Of a stretch of DNA of 64,000 nucleotides, positions 1 through 11,853 are shown in pieces. The notes under the pieces are model-generated. The model did no database searches and had not been told where the DNA came from. It saw nothing but the letters and a program-made list of their open reading frames with translations. Positions within the stretch are counted from its first letter, which is position 1. Each line of letters begins with the position of its first letter. The translations under genes and the position numbers were made by a program. The DNA is taken from positions 198,607,063-198,671,062 of the forward strand of contig NC_134397.1 in NCBI RefSeq assembly GCF_050003625.1, written 5' to 3'. The stretch is from Haematobia irritans. Taxonomy: Eukaryota; Arthropoda; Insecta; Diptera; Muscidae.

Positions 1-1632
1 AATAACGAATCGATATTGACTTTTTGTACGTAGAGAGCAAGAATTTAAATATGGGGGTCGCTTATATGGGGCCTATATACAATTATGAACTTGATATGGA
101 CCAATTTTTGTGTGATTGGGGATCGATTTATCTGAGTGCCATATATAACTATAGACCGATATGGACCTAGTTAGGCATGGTTGTTAACGACCATATACTA
201 GCACAATGTACCAAATTTCAACTCACTCGGATGAAATTTGCTCCTCCAAGAGGTTCCAAAACCAAATCTCGGGATCGGTTTATATGGGGCTATGTACAAT
301 TATGGACTGATATGGACCACTTTTGGCATGGTTGTTAAATATCATATACTACCAAATTTCAAGCTGATCGGGTGAATTTTGCTTCTCCAAAAGGCACCGG
401 AGGTCAAATCTGGGGATCGGTTTATATGGGAGTTATATATAATTATGGACTGATAGGAACCAATTCCTGCATGGTTGTTGGATACCATATACTAACATCA
501 CGTACCAAATTTCAACCGAATGGCAAGAATTTTGCTCTTCCAAGGGGCTCTGGAGGTCAAATCTGGGGATCGGTTTATATGGGGCCTATATATAATTATG
601 GACCGATAGCGACCAATTTTTGCATGGGAGTTTGAGGCCATATATTAACACCACATACCAAATTTCAACTGAATCAGATGAATTTTGGTCTTCCTATAGG
701 TTCCGGAGGTCAAATCTGGTGATCGGTTTATATGGGGGTTATATATAATTATGAACCGATGTGGACCAATTTTTGCATGGTTGTTATAGACCATATACTA
801 ACATAACGTACAAAATTTCTGCCGGATCGGATGAAAATTGCTTCTCTTAGCGGCCTCGCAAGCTAAATCGGGGGATCGGTTTATATGTGGGCTATATATA
901 ATTATGGACCGATGTCGACCAATTTTTGCATGGTTGTTAGAGACCATATACTGACACCATGTACCAAATTTCAGCCGGATCGGATGAAATTTGCTTCTCT
1001 TAGGGGCCTCGCAAGCCAAATCGGGGGATCGGTTTATATGGGGGCTATATATAATTATGGACCGATGTGGACCAATTTTTGCATGGTTGTTAGAGACCAT
1101 ATACTGACACTATGTACCAAATTTCAGCCGGATCGGATGAAATTTGCTTCTCTTAGGGGCCTCGCAAGCCAAATCGGGGGATCGGTTTATATGGGGGCTA
1201 TATATAATTATGAACCGATGTGGACCAATTTTTGCATGGTTGTTAGAGACCATATACTAACACCATGTGCCAAATTTCAGCCGGATCGGATGAAATTTGC
1301 TTCTCTTAGAGGCCGCGCAAGCCAAATTTTGGGGTCCGTTTATATGGGGGCTATACGTAAAAGTGGACCGATATGGCCCATTTGCAATACCGTCCGACCT
1401 ACATCAATAACAACTACTTGTGCCAAGTTTCAAGTCGATAGCTTGTTTCGTTCGGAAGTTAGCGTGATTTCAACAGACGGACGGACGGACATGCTCAGAT
1501 CGACTCAGAATTTCACCACGACCCAGAATATATATACTTTATGGGGTCTTAGAGCAATATTTCGATGTGTTACAAACGGAATGACAAAGTTAATATACCC
1601 CCCATCCTATGGTGGTGGGTATAAAAAAACAT
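1..1632 (+). repeat. Family A 153-bp tandem array with terminal tail
   Basis: Monomers carry GATCGGTTTATATGGGGGCT and GGACCAATTTTTGCATGGTT. The GGGGATCGG landmark recurs near 875, 1028, 1181 and 1334, a strict 153-bp period. Units before about 850 are more diverged. The last unit runs into a non-repeated tail (about 1345-1632) with ACAGACGGACGGACGG, a TATATATACTTTATGGGG segment and a GGTGGTGGGTATAAAAAA end. The stop-free 51-codon monomer creates a 271-aa periodic frame at 885-1700, which I do not treat as a gene. The array is cut by the window start. Confidence 0.85.
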
Positions 1633-1642
1633 CTCCTATTCT

Positions 1643-4016
1643 TATACCCTTCACCACTACTGTGGTACAGGGTATAATAAGTTTGTGCATTTGTATGTAA
1701 CGTCAAGAAGGAGTAATCATAGACCAACCTTTTAGTATACGGATCGGCTTAGAATTAAATTCTGAGTCGATTTAGCGATGTCCGTCTGTCTGTCTGTCCG
1801 TCTGTCTGTCTGTTGATGTATTTTTGTGTGCAAAGTACAGCTCGCAGTTTTAGTCCGATTGTCCTAAAATTTGGTATCGGGTCCTGTTTCGGCTCAAAGA
1901 CGATCCCTATTGATTTTGGAAAAAATCGGTTCAGATTTAGATATAGCTGCCATATATATTTTTCACCGATCTGGTCATAATTGGCGTGTATATCAACCGA
2001 TCTTCCTAAAATTCCGTACATCCAAATATTTTATGGGTCTCGAAAAACTTGCAAAATATCAGCCAAATCGGTTCAGATTTAGATATAGCTCCCATATATA
2101 GCTTTCGCCCGATTTACACTCATTTGCCCACAGAGGCCAATTTTTAACTCCGATTTAGTTGAAATCTTGCATAGGGAGTAGAATTAGCATTGTTACTATG
2201 CGTGCCAAATTTGGTTGAAATCGGTTCAGATTTGGATATATTTCCCATATATAAATTTCGCCCGATTTACACTCATTTGACATCAGAGGCCAATTTTTAA
2301 CTCCGATTTAGTTGAAATTTTGCACAGGGAGTAGAATTAGCATTGTAACTATGCGTGCCAAATTTGGTTGAAATCGGTTCAGATTTAGATATATCTCCCA
2401 TATATAGCTTTCACCCGATTTACACTCATATGACCACAGAGGCCAATTTTTTGCTCCGATTTAGTTCAAATTTTGCACAGGGAGTAGAATTAGCATTGTA
2501 GCTATACGTGCCAAATTTGGTTGAAATCGGTTCAGATTTGGATATATCTCCCATATATAAACTTCGCCCGATTTACACTCATGTGACATCAGAGGCCAAT
2601 TTTTAACTCAGATTTAGTTGAAATTTTGCACAGGGAGTAAAATTAGCATTGTAACTATGCGTGCCAAATTTGGTTGAAATCGGTTCAGATTTGGATATAT
2701 CTCCCATATATAGCTTTCGCCCGATTTACACTCATATGACCACAGAGGCCAATTTTTATCTCCGATTTAGTTGAAATTTTGCACAGGGAGTAGAATTAGC
2801 ATTGTAGCTATGCGTGCCAAATTTGTTTGAAATCGGTTCAGATTTGGATATATCTCCCATATATAGCTTTCGCCCAATTTACACTCATATGACCACAGAG
2901 GCCAATTTTTTGTTCCGATTTAGTTGAAATTTTGCACAGGGAGTAGAATTAGCATTGTAGCTATGCGTGCCAAATTTGGTTGAAATCGGTTCAGATTTAG
3001 ATATATCTCCCATATATAGCTTTCGCCCGATTTACACTCATTTGCCCACAGAGGCCAATTTTTTGCTCCGATTTAGTTGAAATTTTGCATAGGGAGTAGA
3101 ATTAGCATTGTAACTATGCGTGCCAAATTTGCTTGAAATCGGTTCAGATTTGGATATATCTCCCATATAAAGCTTTCGCCCGATTTACACTCATATGACC
3201 ACAGAGGCCAATTTTTAACTCCGATTTAGTTGAAATTTTGCAAAGGGAGTAGAATTAGCATTGTACCTATGCGTGCCAAATTTGGTTGACATCGGTTCAG
3301 ATTTAGATATAGCTCCCATATATATGTTTTTCTAATTTGGACAAAAATTGTCAAAATACCAACATTTTCCTTGTTAAATCGCCACTGGTTAGTCGAAAAG
3401 TTGTAAAAATGACTCTAATTTCCCTAAACTTCTAATACATATATATCGAGCGATAAATCATAAATAAACTTTTGCAAAGTTTCCTTAAAATTGCTTCAGA
3501 TTTAAATGTTTCCCATATTTTTTTTTACTAACATTGTGTTCCACCCTAGTGCATTAGCCGACTTAAATTTTGAGTCTATAGATTTTGTAGAAGTCTATCA
3601 AATTCTTCCAGATCGAGTGATATTTAAATGTATGTATTTGGGACAAACCTTTATATATAGCCCCCAACACATTTGACGGATGTGATATGGTATCGAAAAT
3701 TTAGATCTACAAAGTGGTGCAGGGTATAATATAGTCGGCCCCACCCGACTTTAGACTTTCCTTACTGGTTTTTTACTAACATTGTGTTCCACCCTAGCGC
3801 ATTAGCCGACTTAAATTTTGAGTCTATAGATTTTGTAGAAGTCTATCAAATTCTTCCAGATCGAGTGATATTTAAATGTATGTATTTGGGACAAACCTTT
3901 ATATATAGCCCCCAACACATTTGACGGATGTGATATGGTATCGAAAATTTAGATCTACAAAGTGGTGCAGGGTATAATATAGTCGGCCCCGCCCGACTTT
4001 AGACTTTCCTTACTGG
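1643..4016 (+). mobile_element. Family B dispersed repeat, copy 1
   Basis: The head contains CACTACTGTGGTACAGGGTA and a CTGTCTGTCTGTC run. A tandem array of about eight 153-bp units follows (GAGGCCAATTTTTAACTCCG landmark near 2134, 2284 and 2437). A non-repeated tail ends with GGTGCAGGGTATAATATAGT, a short hairpin AGTCGG-CCCCAC-CCGACT and CTTTCCTTACTGG. The same head-array-tail plan occurs at 35947-40939 (minus) and 48135-52065 (plus), so this is a dispersed unit and not a simple satellite. No transposase frame is present. A 3' hairpin before the end recalls Helitron-type elements, but the class is unproven. Confidence 0.75.
3521..4016 (+). repeat. 248-bp tandem duplication of the family B tail
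   Basis: The segment starting TTTTTTACTAACATTGTGTT and ending GACTTTCCTTACTGG occurs twice head to tail, at 3521-3768 and 3769-4016. The copies are almost identical (for example CACCCGAC against GCCCGAC). This points to a recent local duplication of only the 3' end of the element. Confidence 0.85.
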
Positions 4017-4017
4017 T

Positions 4018-4575
4018 TTCTTATAGAAATAAAATTTTGAAAAAATTATCAATAAAAATACAATTTTAGAAAAATTTTTGTATAGTAAATAAAATTCTGC
4101 AAAATATTCTACAGAAACAAAATTTTGACTAAATTTTCTATAGAAATAAAATTTTGACAAAATTTTCTATAGAAATAAAATTTTGACCAAATTTTCCAAT
4201 AAAAAAAATCTATTACTATAAAATTTTGGCAAAATTTTCTATAGAAATAAAATTTTGACTTAAATTTTTATAGAAATAAAATTATCAATAGAAATAAAAT
4301 TTTGAAAAAATTTTTGTGTAACAAACTAAATTTTGCAAAATTTTCTATAGAAATAAAATTTTGCAAAATATTCTATAGAAACAAAATTTTGACTCAATTT
4401 TCTATAGAAAAAAATATTTCTATAGTAATAAAATTTTGAATAAATTTCTTATAGAAATAAAACTTTGATAAAATTTGCTGTAGAAATAAAATTTTGACAA
4501 AACTTTTTATAGAAATAACATTTTGACAAATTTTTCTATAAAAAGCAACTTTGAAAAAATTTTCTGTCAATATTC
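4018..4575 (+). repeat. 29-bp AT-rich satellite array 1
   Basis: Degenerate monomers read TTTTCTATAGAAATAAAA followed by TTTTGACAAAA, with a 29-bp period. The monomer contains two palindromic cores, CTATAG with flanking TTT/AAA, and AAAATTTT. It starts directly at the family B tail end (CTTACTGGTTTCTTATAGAAA). Confidence 0.9.
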
Positions 4576-5039
4576 CACATATGTATATGGCCTTAAAATA
4601 AAATTAAAATGAAAATAATATCGATTGTTCAAAATATTTCAAATAAATTGATATGGGCATTAAAATGGATCGATCCAGCCCATCTGCCAGTCTAACATTC
4701 TAGGAAATATAAAAAGATAGCCGTAATTGGAAGTTGATCTTCATTTACAATCATGCTGTACATTGATCGAATGAATATAATTTGCGTAAAAACTTGCTTA
4801 GTTACAAAAATGTGAAGTGTTTTAAAAAATTTGGTTCAGCCGGAGTCGGAGTCGAGCAAAATTTTTACGACTCCGACTCCGACTCCAGCAAAATCCTCAG
4901 ACTCCGACTCCAAGACTCCGACTCCGGCTCCACAGCCCTGGTGTTAGGATACCCAATTTTAAGTGTAATCACTTATATATAAGGACAAAATGACATCATT
5001 GACGCGGGGTTTAATTGGGCTCTTACGGTGTTATGTAAA
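4576..5039. repeat. Unassigned AT-rich stretch with a GACTCC hexamer block
   Basis: The only clear structure is a GACTCC-type hexamer repeat at about 4836-4940. It begins in the inverted sense (GGAGTCGGAGTCG) and continues as GACTCCGACTCCGACTCC. The small frame across it (4782-4982) is a low-complexity Asp-Ser product of the repeat. No gene is supported. Confidence 0.6.
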
Positions 5040-5296
5040 TGCACGGAAAAAATTTTACCAAAATATTTCAAATTAAAATTTTAATTTAATTGAATTTTCA
5101 AAAATATTTCAAAATATTGATTCAACAAATTCTTTAATTAGAACAAAAATCAATCACAAAAATTAATAGTATCAATAAATTGTTTAATTGACTACGGTGA
5201 TTGATACTTTTATTCTGTGATTGAAGACATTTCAATTAAAAATTAACTGGATCAATTAATTTCGTAATTGAATCGAAAAATTCGTTTTTGTGCGTG
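5040..5296. mobile_element. AATTGATC-type small inverted-repeat element (MITE-like)
   Basis: Left end GCACGGAAAAAATTTT and right end AAAAATTCGTTTTTGTGCGTG form an imperfect terminal inverted repeat. The interior is dominated by TCAATTAATTGATC-like palindromic words and TGTGATTGAAGACATTTCAA. The same words recur at 43823-43904 and repeatedly in 60640-61640, which defines a family. No coding capacity. Confidence 0.65.
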
Positions 5297-6461
5297 AGTC
5301 TAAATTACAGTGCCTTAGGTGCTCTAAGCATTCAGCTGAACGAATGCTGTATTCCTTGACTTTTTTCTAAATTCCTTCATTCTAATGATAATCACCAGTC
5401 AACTTTGCACCTCACGTGACATACAAACAAAAGTAAAATTATATAAAAAAAAATTGTTCATATTTTTTTCGGAAAACCGATTATTCGATGTCCTCCTAAA
5501 TATTCTCGAATATTCCCAAAAAAGAATGTTCTCCTCTAACCGCTACACAACAACAATTTCCCTCCTTTTTTAATTCTTTGCATTTTAATAGAAGCAACCT
5601 CAATTCACACCAAGCTTTGCAACTAAATGTCTAACATAACCAATTACCGAAAATTCGGAACTTGAATGCTGTTCTTGTCTCGTTTAAATGAAATAAAACA
5701 TAAGAACTTGTTAAATTTGCATAATTAGCAATTGTTTATTTTTTTTATGGGTGATATGTTTTGTTTTGGGGGCGTTGGTAAGGGGTCCGTTTAAATTATT
5801 CATTTAAATGCGTCAAACACCAGATAGCAAGCAATAATCATCTAAGATTGAAAGAAAAAAAGAAACATTTGATGTAGAATGCATAAAATACAAGAAGCCG
5901 GCTTGTCGGCTATTCTTATAAAAAAAATTTACAGCGATTTGAATAAAATCAAACTTGAAATTCATAACAACAACAAAATTATCAATCGAGAAACAAATCA
6001 TCTAAATATTGAATGCACATGAATGCTGTGGTTTTCAAAAAAAAAAGACATATTGAACCAGTTTCATTGCCTTAAAATCAGCCATATGCAGGGCATAGCA
6101 ATATTAGTGGATGGATTAGATTGAAAAGAAACAAAAATGTCTGTCATAGGTAGGACAAATTTTGAAGGTGTTAAGAAGTTTATTTTCAAACCAGCTGATC
6201 CAGTGTGTGTGAGATAATATCAAAGTGGCCAAGCATGAATGATATTTATTTCATCGTCATAAAGCATGAAATGTAATTTATTGTCATTTTGTATTGCGGC
6301 AATAAGAATCATAAATGGAACTCTCCTATAGACAAAATAAATTTCATTAAAATTCAGAGAAAGAAAATTATCATTGGCATAACCAAAATGTTTCATTAAG
6401 ACAATGAAGGTATTCATAAATATTATGAAACATTATGTTATTTGATAGAAAATTCTCAGTT
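5297..6461. other. AT-rich sequence, no supported feature
   Basis: Only short unconvincing frames (60-65 codons) are present, with no recognisable domain, splice context or repeat family. It may be residual host intergenic DNA or old unrecognised repeat. Confidence 0.4.
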
Positions 6462-8330
6462 TATTTTTATACCCACCACCATAGAATGGTGAAAGGGGTA
6501 TAATAAGTTTGTCATTCCGTTTGTAACACATCGAAATATCGACTACCGACTATATAAAGTATATATATTCTTGATCAGGGAGAAATACTAAGACGATGTA
6601 CCATGTCCGTCTGTCTGTTGTAATCACGCTACAGTCCTTAATAATGAAGCAATCGTGCTGAAATTTTGCACAAACTCGTATCAAGTCCGAAGATGGGCCA
6701 AGTTCGAAGATGGGCTATATCGGTCCAAGTTTTGATATAGTGCCCATATAAACCGACCTTCAGATTTGGGGTCTTGGGTTTATAGAAACCGTAGTTTGCA
6801 TTCAAATTGCCTGAAATTTGAAAACTAGAAGACTCTAAAGAGGTGTTGAGTATCGGTCCATGTTTTGGTTTAGCCCCCATATACACCGATCTTCCGATTT
6901 AACTTCTTGGGCTTCTAGAATCCGTAGTTTTTATCCAATTTGAATGCAGTTTGAAATCTAGAGGTATTTTAGGACCATAAAAAGGTGTGCTAAAAATGGT
7001 GAGTATCGGTCCATGTTTTGGTATAGCCCTCATGTAGACCGATCTTCCCATTTTACTTCTTGGGCTTCTAGAATCCGTAGTTCTTATCCAATTTGCCTGA
7101 AGTTTGAAATCTAGAGGTATTTTAGGACCATAAAGAAGTGTGCCGAAAATGGCGTGTATTGGTCCATGTTTTGGTATGGACCCCGTATAAACCGACGTCC
7201 CGATTTGGGGTCTTGTGCTTATAGAAACAGTAGTTTTTATCCAATTTGCCTGAAATTTGAGATCTAGAGGTATGTTAGGTTAGGTTAGCTGGCAGCCCGA
7301 TGTATCAGGCTCACTTAGACTATTCAGTCCATTGTGATACCACATTGGTGAACTTCTCTCTTATCACTGAGTGCTGTCCGATTCCATGTTAAGCTCAATG
7401 ACAAGGGACCTCCTTTTTAAAGCCGAGTCCGAACGGCGTTCCACATTGCAGTAAAACCACTTAGAAAAGTTTTGAAACCCTCGGAAATGTCACCAGCATT
7501 ACTGAGGTGGGATAATCCACCGCTGAAAAACTTTTTGGTGTTCGGTCGAAGCAGGAATCGAACCCACGACTTTGTGTATGCAAGGCGGGCATGCTAACCA
7601 TTGCACCACGGTTGCTCCCACCGGTATTTTAGGACCATAAAGAGATGTGCCGAAAATATGGAGTATCGATCCATGTTTTGGTATAGCCCCCATTTAGACC
7701 GATTTCCCGATTTTACTTCTTGGGCTTCTAGAATCCGAAGTTTTTATCCAATTTGCCTGAATTTTGAAATCTAGAGGTATTTTAGAACCATAAAGAGGTG
7801 TGCCAAAAATGGTGAGCATCGGTCCATGTTTTGGTATAGCCTCCATATAGACCGATTTCCCGATATTACTTCTTGGGCTTCTAGAATCCGAAGTTTTTAT
7901 TCAATTTACCTGAAATTCGAAATCTAGAGGTATTTTAGAACCATAAAGAGGTGTGCCAAAAATGGTGAGCATCGGTACCTATTTTGGTATGGTCCCCGTA
8001 TAAACCGACCTCCCGATTTGGGGGCTTATAGAAACCGTAGTTTTTTGCTGAAATTGAACATCTAGAGGTATTTTTGGACCATAAAGAGGTGTGCCGAAAA
8101 CGGTGAGTATCGGTCCATATTTTAGTATAGCCCCCATAAGAACGATCTGCCGATTTAACTCCTTAGGTTTGTAGAAACCGTAGTTTTTATCCGATTTGCC
8201 TGAAATGGTAAATATTCTGGTATTTAAGGCTCACAAAAACGTGTATCGGATTTTTTTTTATCGGTCCATTTGATAATGCCTCCGATTTCACTTCTTGAGG
8301 GTATAGAAGCACACTGATCATGAAAATTGA
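6462..8330 (-). repeat. Family C 153-bp tandem array (minus orientation)
   Basis: The landmark GGTCCATGTTTTGGTATAGC recurs at 6855, 7008, 7161, then after a SINE at 7668, 7821 and 7974, again spaced 153 bp. The left end carries the terminal tail in reverse (TATACCCACCACCATAGAATGG, then CTTGATCAGGGAGAAAT and GTCCGTCTGTCTG). Units decay towards 8330. The shared layout with families A and B suggests common ancestry. No protein is encoded. Confidence 0.8.
7274..7621 (-). mobile_element. tRNA-derived SINE, copy 1
   Basis: Read on the minus strand, the element has a tRNA-like head (GTGCAATGGTTAGCATGC as box A region, GGGTTCGATTCCTGC as box B), a body with AACACCAAAAAGTTTTTCAG, and a CCTAACCTAAC tail. 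It interrupts a 153-bp family C monomer. GGTAT flanks both sides (7269-7273 and 7623-7627), consistent with a short target duplication. It should be pol III transcribed and mobilised by a LINE; that is family knowledge and not visible here. Confidence 0.88.
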
Positions 8331-8601
8331 AAAGTCAATGTAAAATTTCCAGATTTTACTTCTCGGGTGAAAATCTACAGATTTAAGATTTCAAATCAAG
8401 ACGTTATTTTATAATTTTCTTACACACTTACAAGAGATGTTAATGATTCCTCTAAAACTCAAACAAAAATGGTTCTTATAAATCCAGAATCTGATATAGT
8501 CTTCATAGGTAAAATCTTTAAATTTATCTTCGGGAAGTGTACTGGTTGAACTGCTCTGCTTGATCTGTCCTAAAACCCCCTGAAATTTCAAAGGAAACCC
8601 T

Positions 8602-9166
8602 AATATTTGATTCATGGGGGTGGGTATTTAAGATTCGGCCCGGCCGAACTTACTGCTGTATATACGGATCATAGAAGCTCAAGAATAAAATCGGGAAATC
8701 GGTCTATATGGGGGCTATACCAAAATAGGGACCGATACTCACCATTTTTGGCACACCTCTTTATGGTCAGAAAATACCTCCAGATTTCAAATTTCAGGCA
8801 AATGGGATAAAAACTACGATTTCTATAAGCCCAAGACCCCAAATCGGGAGGTCGGTTTATATGGGGACTATATCAAAACCTGGAACGATATAGCCCATCT
8901 TCGAACTTGACCTGCCTGCACACAGAAGACGAGTTTGTGCAAAATTTCAGCACGATTGCTTCATTATTGAAGACTGTAGCGTGATTACAACAGACAGACA
9001 GCCAGACAGACAGACAGACGGACGGACTTTGTTATATCGTCTTAGAATTTCTCCCTGATCAAGAATATATATACTTTATATAGTCGGAAATCGATATTTC
9101 GATGTGTTACAAACGGAATGACAAACTTATTATACCCCCCTCACCATTTTATGGTGGTGGGTATAA
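8602..9166 (+). repeat. Family C fragment in opposite orientation
   Basis: It begins with GGGGGTGGGTATTTAAGATT followed by a palindrome TTCGGCCCGGCCGAA. One to two family C monomers follow (GGGACCGATACTCACCATTT), then the tail with ACAGACGGACGG and ATGGTGGTGGGTATAAC. With 6462-8330 it forms a large inverted arrangement. The GC-rich hairpin also occurs at family A termini (23650 and 46138). Confidence 0.75.
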
Positions 9167-9289
9167 CAAAAATTCTCTGATTTTTTTGAGGTTTACAGAG
9201 AATACGCCGAATTTATTATGGGGTACCTGGGTTTTTAATATTTGGACGGGTAGGGGGACGTTCCCCTTGCTGCACGTACGAAAAAGACG

Positions 9290-9676
9290 GTATATAATAT
9301 GTGTGGATGCAAACATGTAATAATTTGGAAATTGCCTATAAACATATATGTATTTAGAAAGAGAGAGCATAAAGAAAAACTAAAGATGGCGAATGAGAGA
9401 GATAACGAAAGACAAAAAAAGTTCAACATTGCTTGTTGATTTTTATATTTTGTTTATAAATAAATATTTGAAGTATACATTCGACTAAACAATAAATAAA
9501 TTCTTTATTTATAATTCAACACAAGTAAAAATATGTTTGCCTAAGGTGAAACATAACATGTTTGAACAATACAAACAATAGTTTGTTTGGACAAATCCTG
9601 AAAATATATATCTTGAAGCAGAATGTGTTTGGGAGTATATGTTACAAAAGCGATTTTTTTAGAGGCTCTGTGTTGA
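9290..9676 (+). mobile_element. Family D fragment (copy 4)
   Basis: It matches family D in two blocks. One is the purine-rich motif AGAGAGAGCATAAAGAAAAA with GAGAGATAACGAAAGAC (9357-9415). The other is the right end GGGAGTATATGTTACAAAAG followed by CGATTTTTTTAGAGG. The left end is missing or too diverged to see. Confidence 0.6.
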
Positions 9677-10483
9677 AATTGGCTCTGCGGTGTTTTGGCC
9701 CATTTGGTATTTTCTTAGTACCAACTATACTCTCAAAAATTTTTTTTCTGAAATAATTTGTGATTTGGCTTCGTGGGCTATGTATCTCACTCTCCAAGAG
9801 TTATTGCAACCGGCTTTCAACTGAGCTGTCATGGGATCCATCGTCAATTTTTCCTTGCTATCTGTCTATGAGGTTAAGTTCCCAAACAAAAATATAGACT
9901 TTTGGAAAAGTAGCACACATTATCGGAAACCTGGTATAAAATCGTTAAAAAGTATCCCGTTTTGTGGCACAAAAGTGGCACCGGCCAAAAAAGTGGCAAA
10001 ATGTGCCACTAAAATAGCACAACGGTACATCTGGTGCGAAGCAATGTTGGAATGTCCATTTTCTACGGCCGAAATGTTTAGTCTGTCCAAGGCTTCAATA
10101 CTGTCTTTGGGATATTTTTCCGATAATAATCGACATTTATTTTGACCCCATGGTCAATGAATACGAGCAGTGAGCGACCAAAGGCCGTTACAACGGCCCA
10201 CACCATTACCATTGGTGGTGGCTTCTTATCGGAAAAAATCAAATTCAGTAACTAGATACTTTCGTGCGAGCAAAGCAACTACTCGTACTTGGCTCTCTCC
10301 AGTTTAACTTTTTTTGTGCATCCGTCAGGGATGGAAAATGCAGTACTATAGTACTTTTTTCAATACTTTTTCACCCCGGTCAGTACCGTAGTACCCCAGC
10401 CAATGATTTAGTACCTTTTGTGTAGACATTTTTGAGTCAATATCAGATTTATGGTACAATAGCTTTGACAAAATATTTTAATA

Positions 10484-11416
10484 AAGGGTGATTTGTTAAG
10501 AGCTTGATAACTTTTTAAAAAAAAAAAACGCATAAAATTTGCAAAATCTCATCGGTTCTTTATTTGAAACGTTAGATTGGTCCATGACATTTACTTTTTG
10601 AAGATAATTTCATTTAAATGTTGACCGCGGCTGCGTCTTAGGTGGTCCATTCGGAAAGTCCAATTTTGGGCAACTTTTTCGAGCATTTCGGCCGGAATAG
10701 CCCGAATTTCTTCGGAAATGTTGTCTTCCAAAGCTGGAATAGTTGCTGGCTTATTTCTGTAGACTTTAGACTTGACGTAGCCCCACAAAAAATAGTCTAA
10801 AGGCGTCAAATCGCATGATCTTGGTGGCCAACTTACCGGTCCATTTCTTGAGATGAATTGTTCTCCAAAGTTTGCCCTCAAAATGGCCATAGAATCGCGA
10901 GCTGTGTGGCATGTAGCGCCATCTTGTTGAAACCACATGTCAACCAAGTTCAGTTCTTCCATTTTTGGCAACAAAAAGTTTGTTAGCATCGAACGATAGC
11001 GATCGCCATTCACCGTAACGTTGCGTCCAACAGCATCTTTGAAAAAATACGGTCCAATGATTCCACCAGCGTACAAACCACACCAAACAGTGCATTTTTC
11101 GGGATGCACGGGCAGTTCTTGAACGGCTTCTGGTTGCTCTTCACTCCAAATGCGGCAATTTTGCTTATTTACGTAGCCATTCAACCAGAAATGAGCCTCA
11201 TCGCTGAACAAAATTTGTCGATAAAAAAGCGGATTTTCTGCCACTGATTTTGGTAATAAAATTCAATGATTTGCAAGCGTTGCTCGTTAGTAAGTCTATT
11301 CATGATGAAATGTCAAAGCATACTGAGCATCTTTCTCTTTGACACCATGTCTGAAATCCCACGTGATCTGTCAAATACTAATGCATGAAAATCCTAACCT
11401 CAAAAGAATCACCCTT
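10484..11416 (-). mobile_element. DD41D (rosa-like) mariner deletion derivative, copy 1
   Basis: Ends read AAGGGTGATT at both sides (inverted) with TA at 10482-10483 and 11417-11418. Length is 933 bp, exactly the same as the copy at 48432-49364. The 5' leader and ATG start (ATGAATAGACTTACTAACGA) remain. The coding region between codon 20 and the catalytic core is deleted, so the DNA-binding domain is missing. It is inserted in the hAT-like element. Confidence 0.9.
10591..11244 (-). pseudogene. DD41D transposase catalytic fragment, copy 1
   Basis: A 217-codon open frame keeps the catalytic domain. The first Asp is in FSDEAHFWLNGYVNKQ, the second in MWFQQDGATCHTA, and the third in CDLTPLDYFLWGYVK. 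Forty-one residues lie between the second and third Asp (QQD to PLD), the DD41D signature of rosa-type mariners. The frame opens at GTG and not ATG. The leader ATG is in another frame because of the internal deletion, so no complete transposase can be made. It differs from the copy at 48604-49257 at only four residues, which suggests recent amplification. The helicase-like or HTH parts seen in full-length relatives are absent. Confidence 0.88.
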
Positions 11417-11589
11417 TATTTTGAGAAAGTCTTTATCAACTTTATTTGCTAATAGTCTTTTACAAATATGGCAAACCAGACATGTTCATGTGGGAAGAAA
11501 ATCTTGATTTTGTAAAAGACATAGTCAAAAACAGGATTTTGTTGAACTTCAAGAATGTTTTAGTCGAAAAAAGAATGCGATTCTATACT

Positions 11590-11853
11590 GTCGACTTTTT
11601 ATTTCGGTAGAAAATGTTGTCAAAATTTTATTTCTATATAGAATTTTTGCAAAATTTTATTTTTATAGAAAATTTTGTCAAAATTTTATTTCTATAGGGA
11701 ATTTTTGCAAAATTTTATTTCTATAGAAAAAATTTTGCAACATTTTTTTCTACAGAATTTTTTTGCAAAATTTTATTTCTATAGAAAATTTTTGCAAAAT
11801 TTTATTTATATAGAAAATTTTGTCATAATTTTATTTTCTTTAAAATTTAGTCT
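11590..11853 (-). repeat. 29-bp satellite array inside the hAT-like element
   Basis: Monomers appear in reverse orientation (TTTTATTTCTATAGAAAATTTTG). The block lies wholly within the 10326-11964 element, between the mariner insertion and the right terminal repeat, so the element carries satellite as internal cargo. Confidence 0.85.

Noticed and set aside
885..1700. 271-codon open frame with a repeated 51-residue unit
   Set aside because: It is the translation of the 153-bp family A repeat. Its period equals the DNA monomer, it continues into non-coding tail, and similar frames arise on the other strand and in other copies.
5385..6417. Small frames of about 62-65 codons
   Set aside because: Length is as expected by chance in AT-rich DNA; no motif, signal or splice structure seen.
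9831..10145. 104-codon plus-strand frame
   Set aside because: It overlaps the antisense of the DD37D transposase remnant and has no recognisable features.
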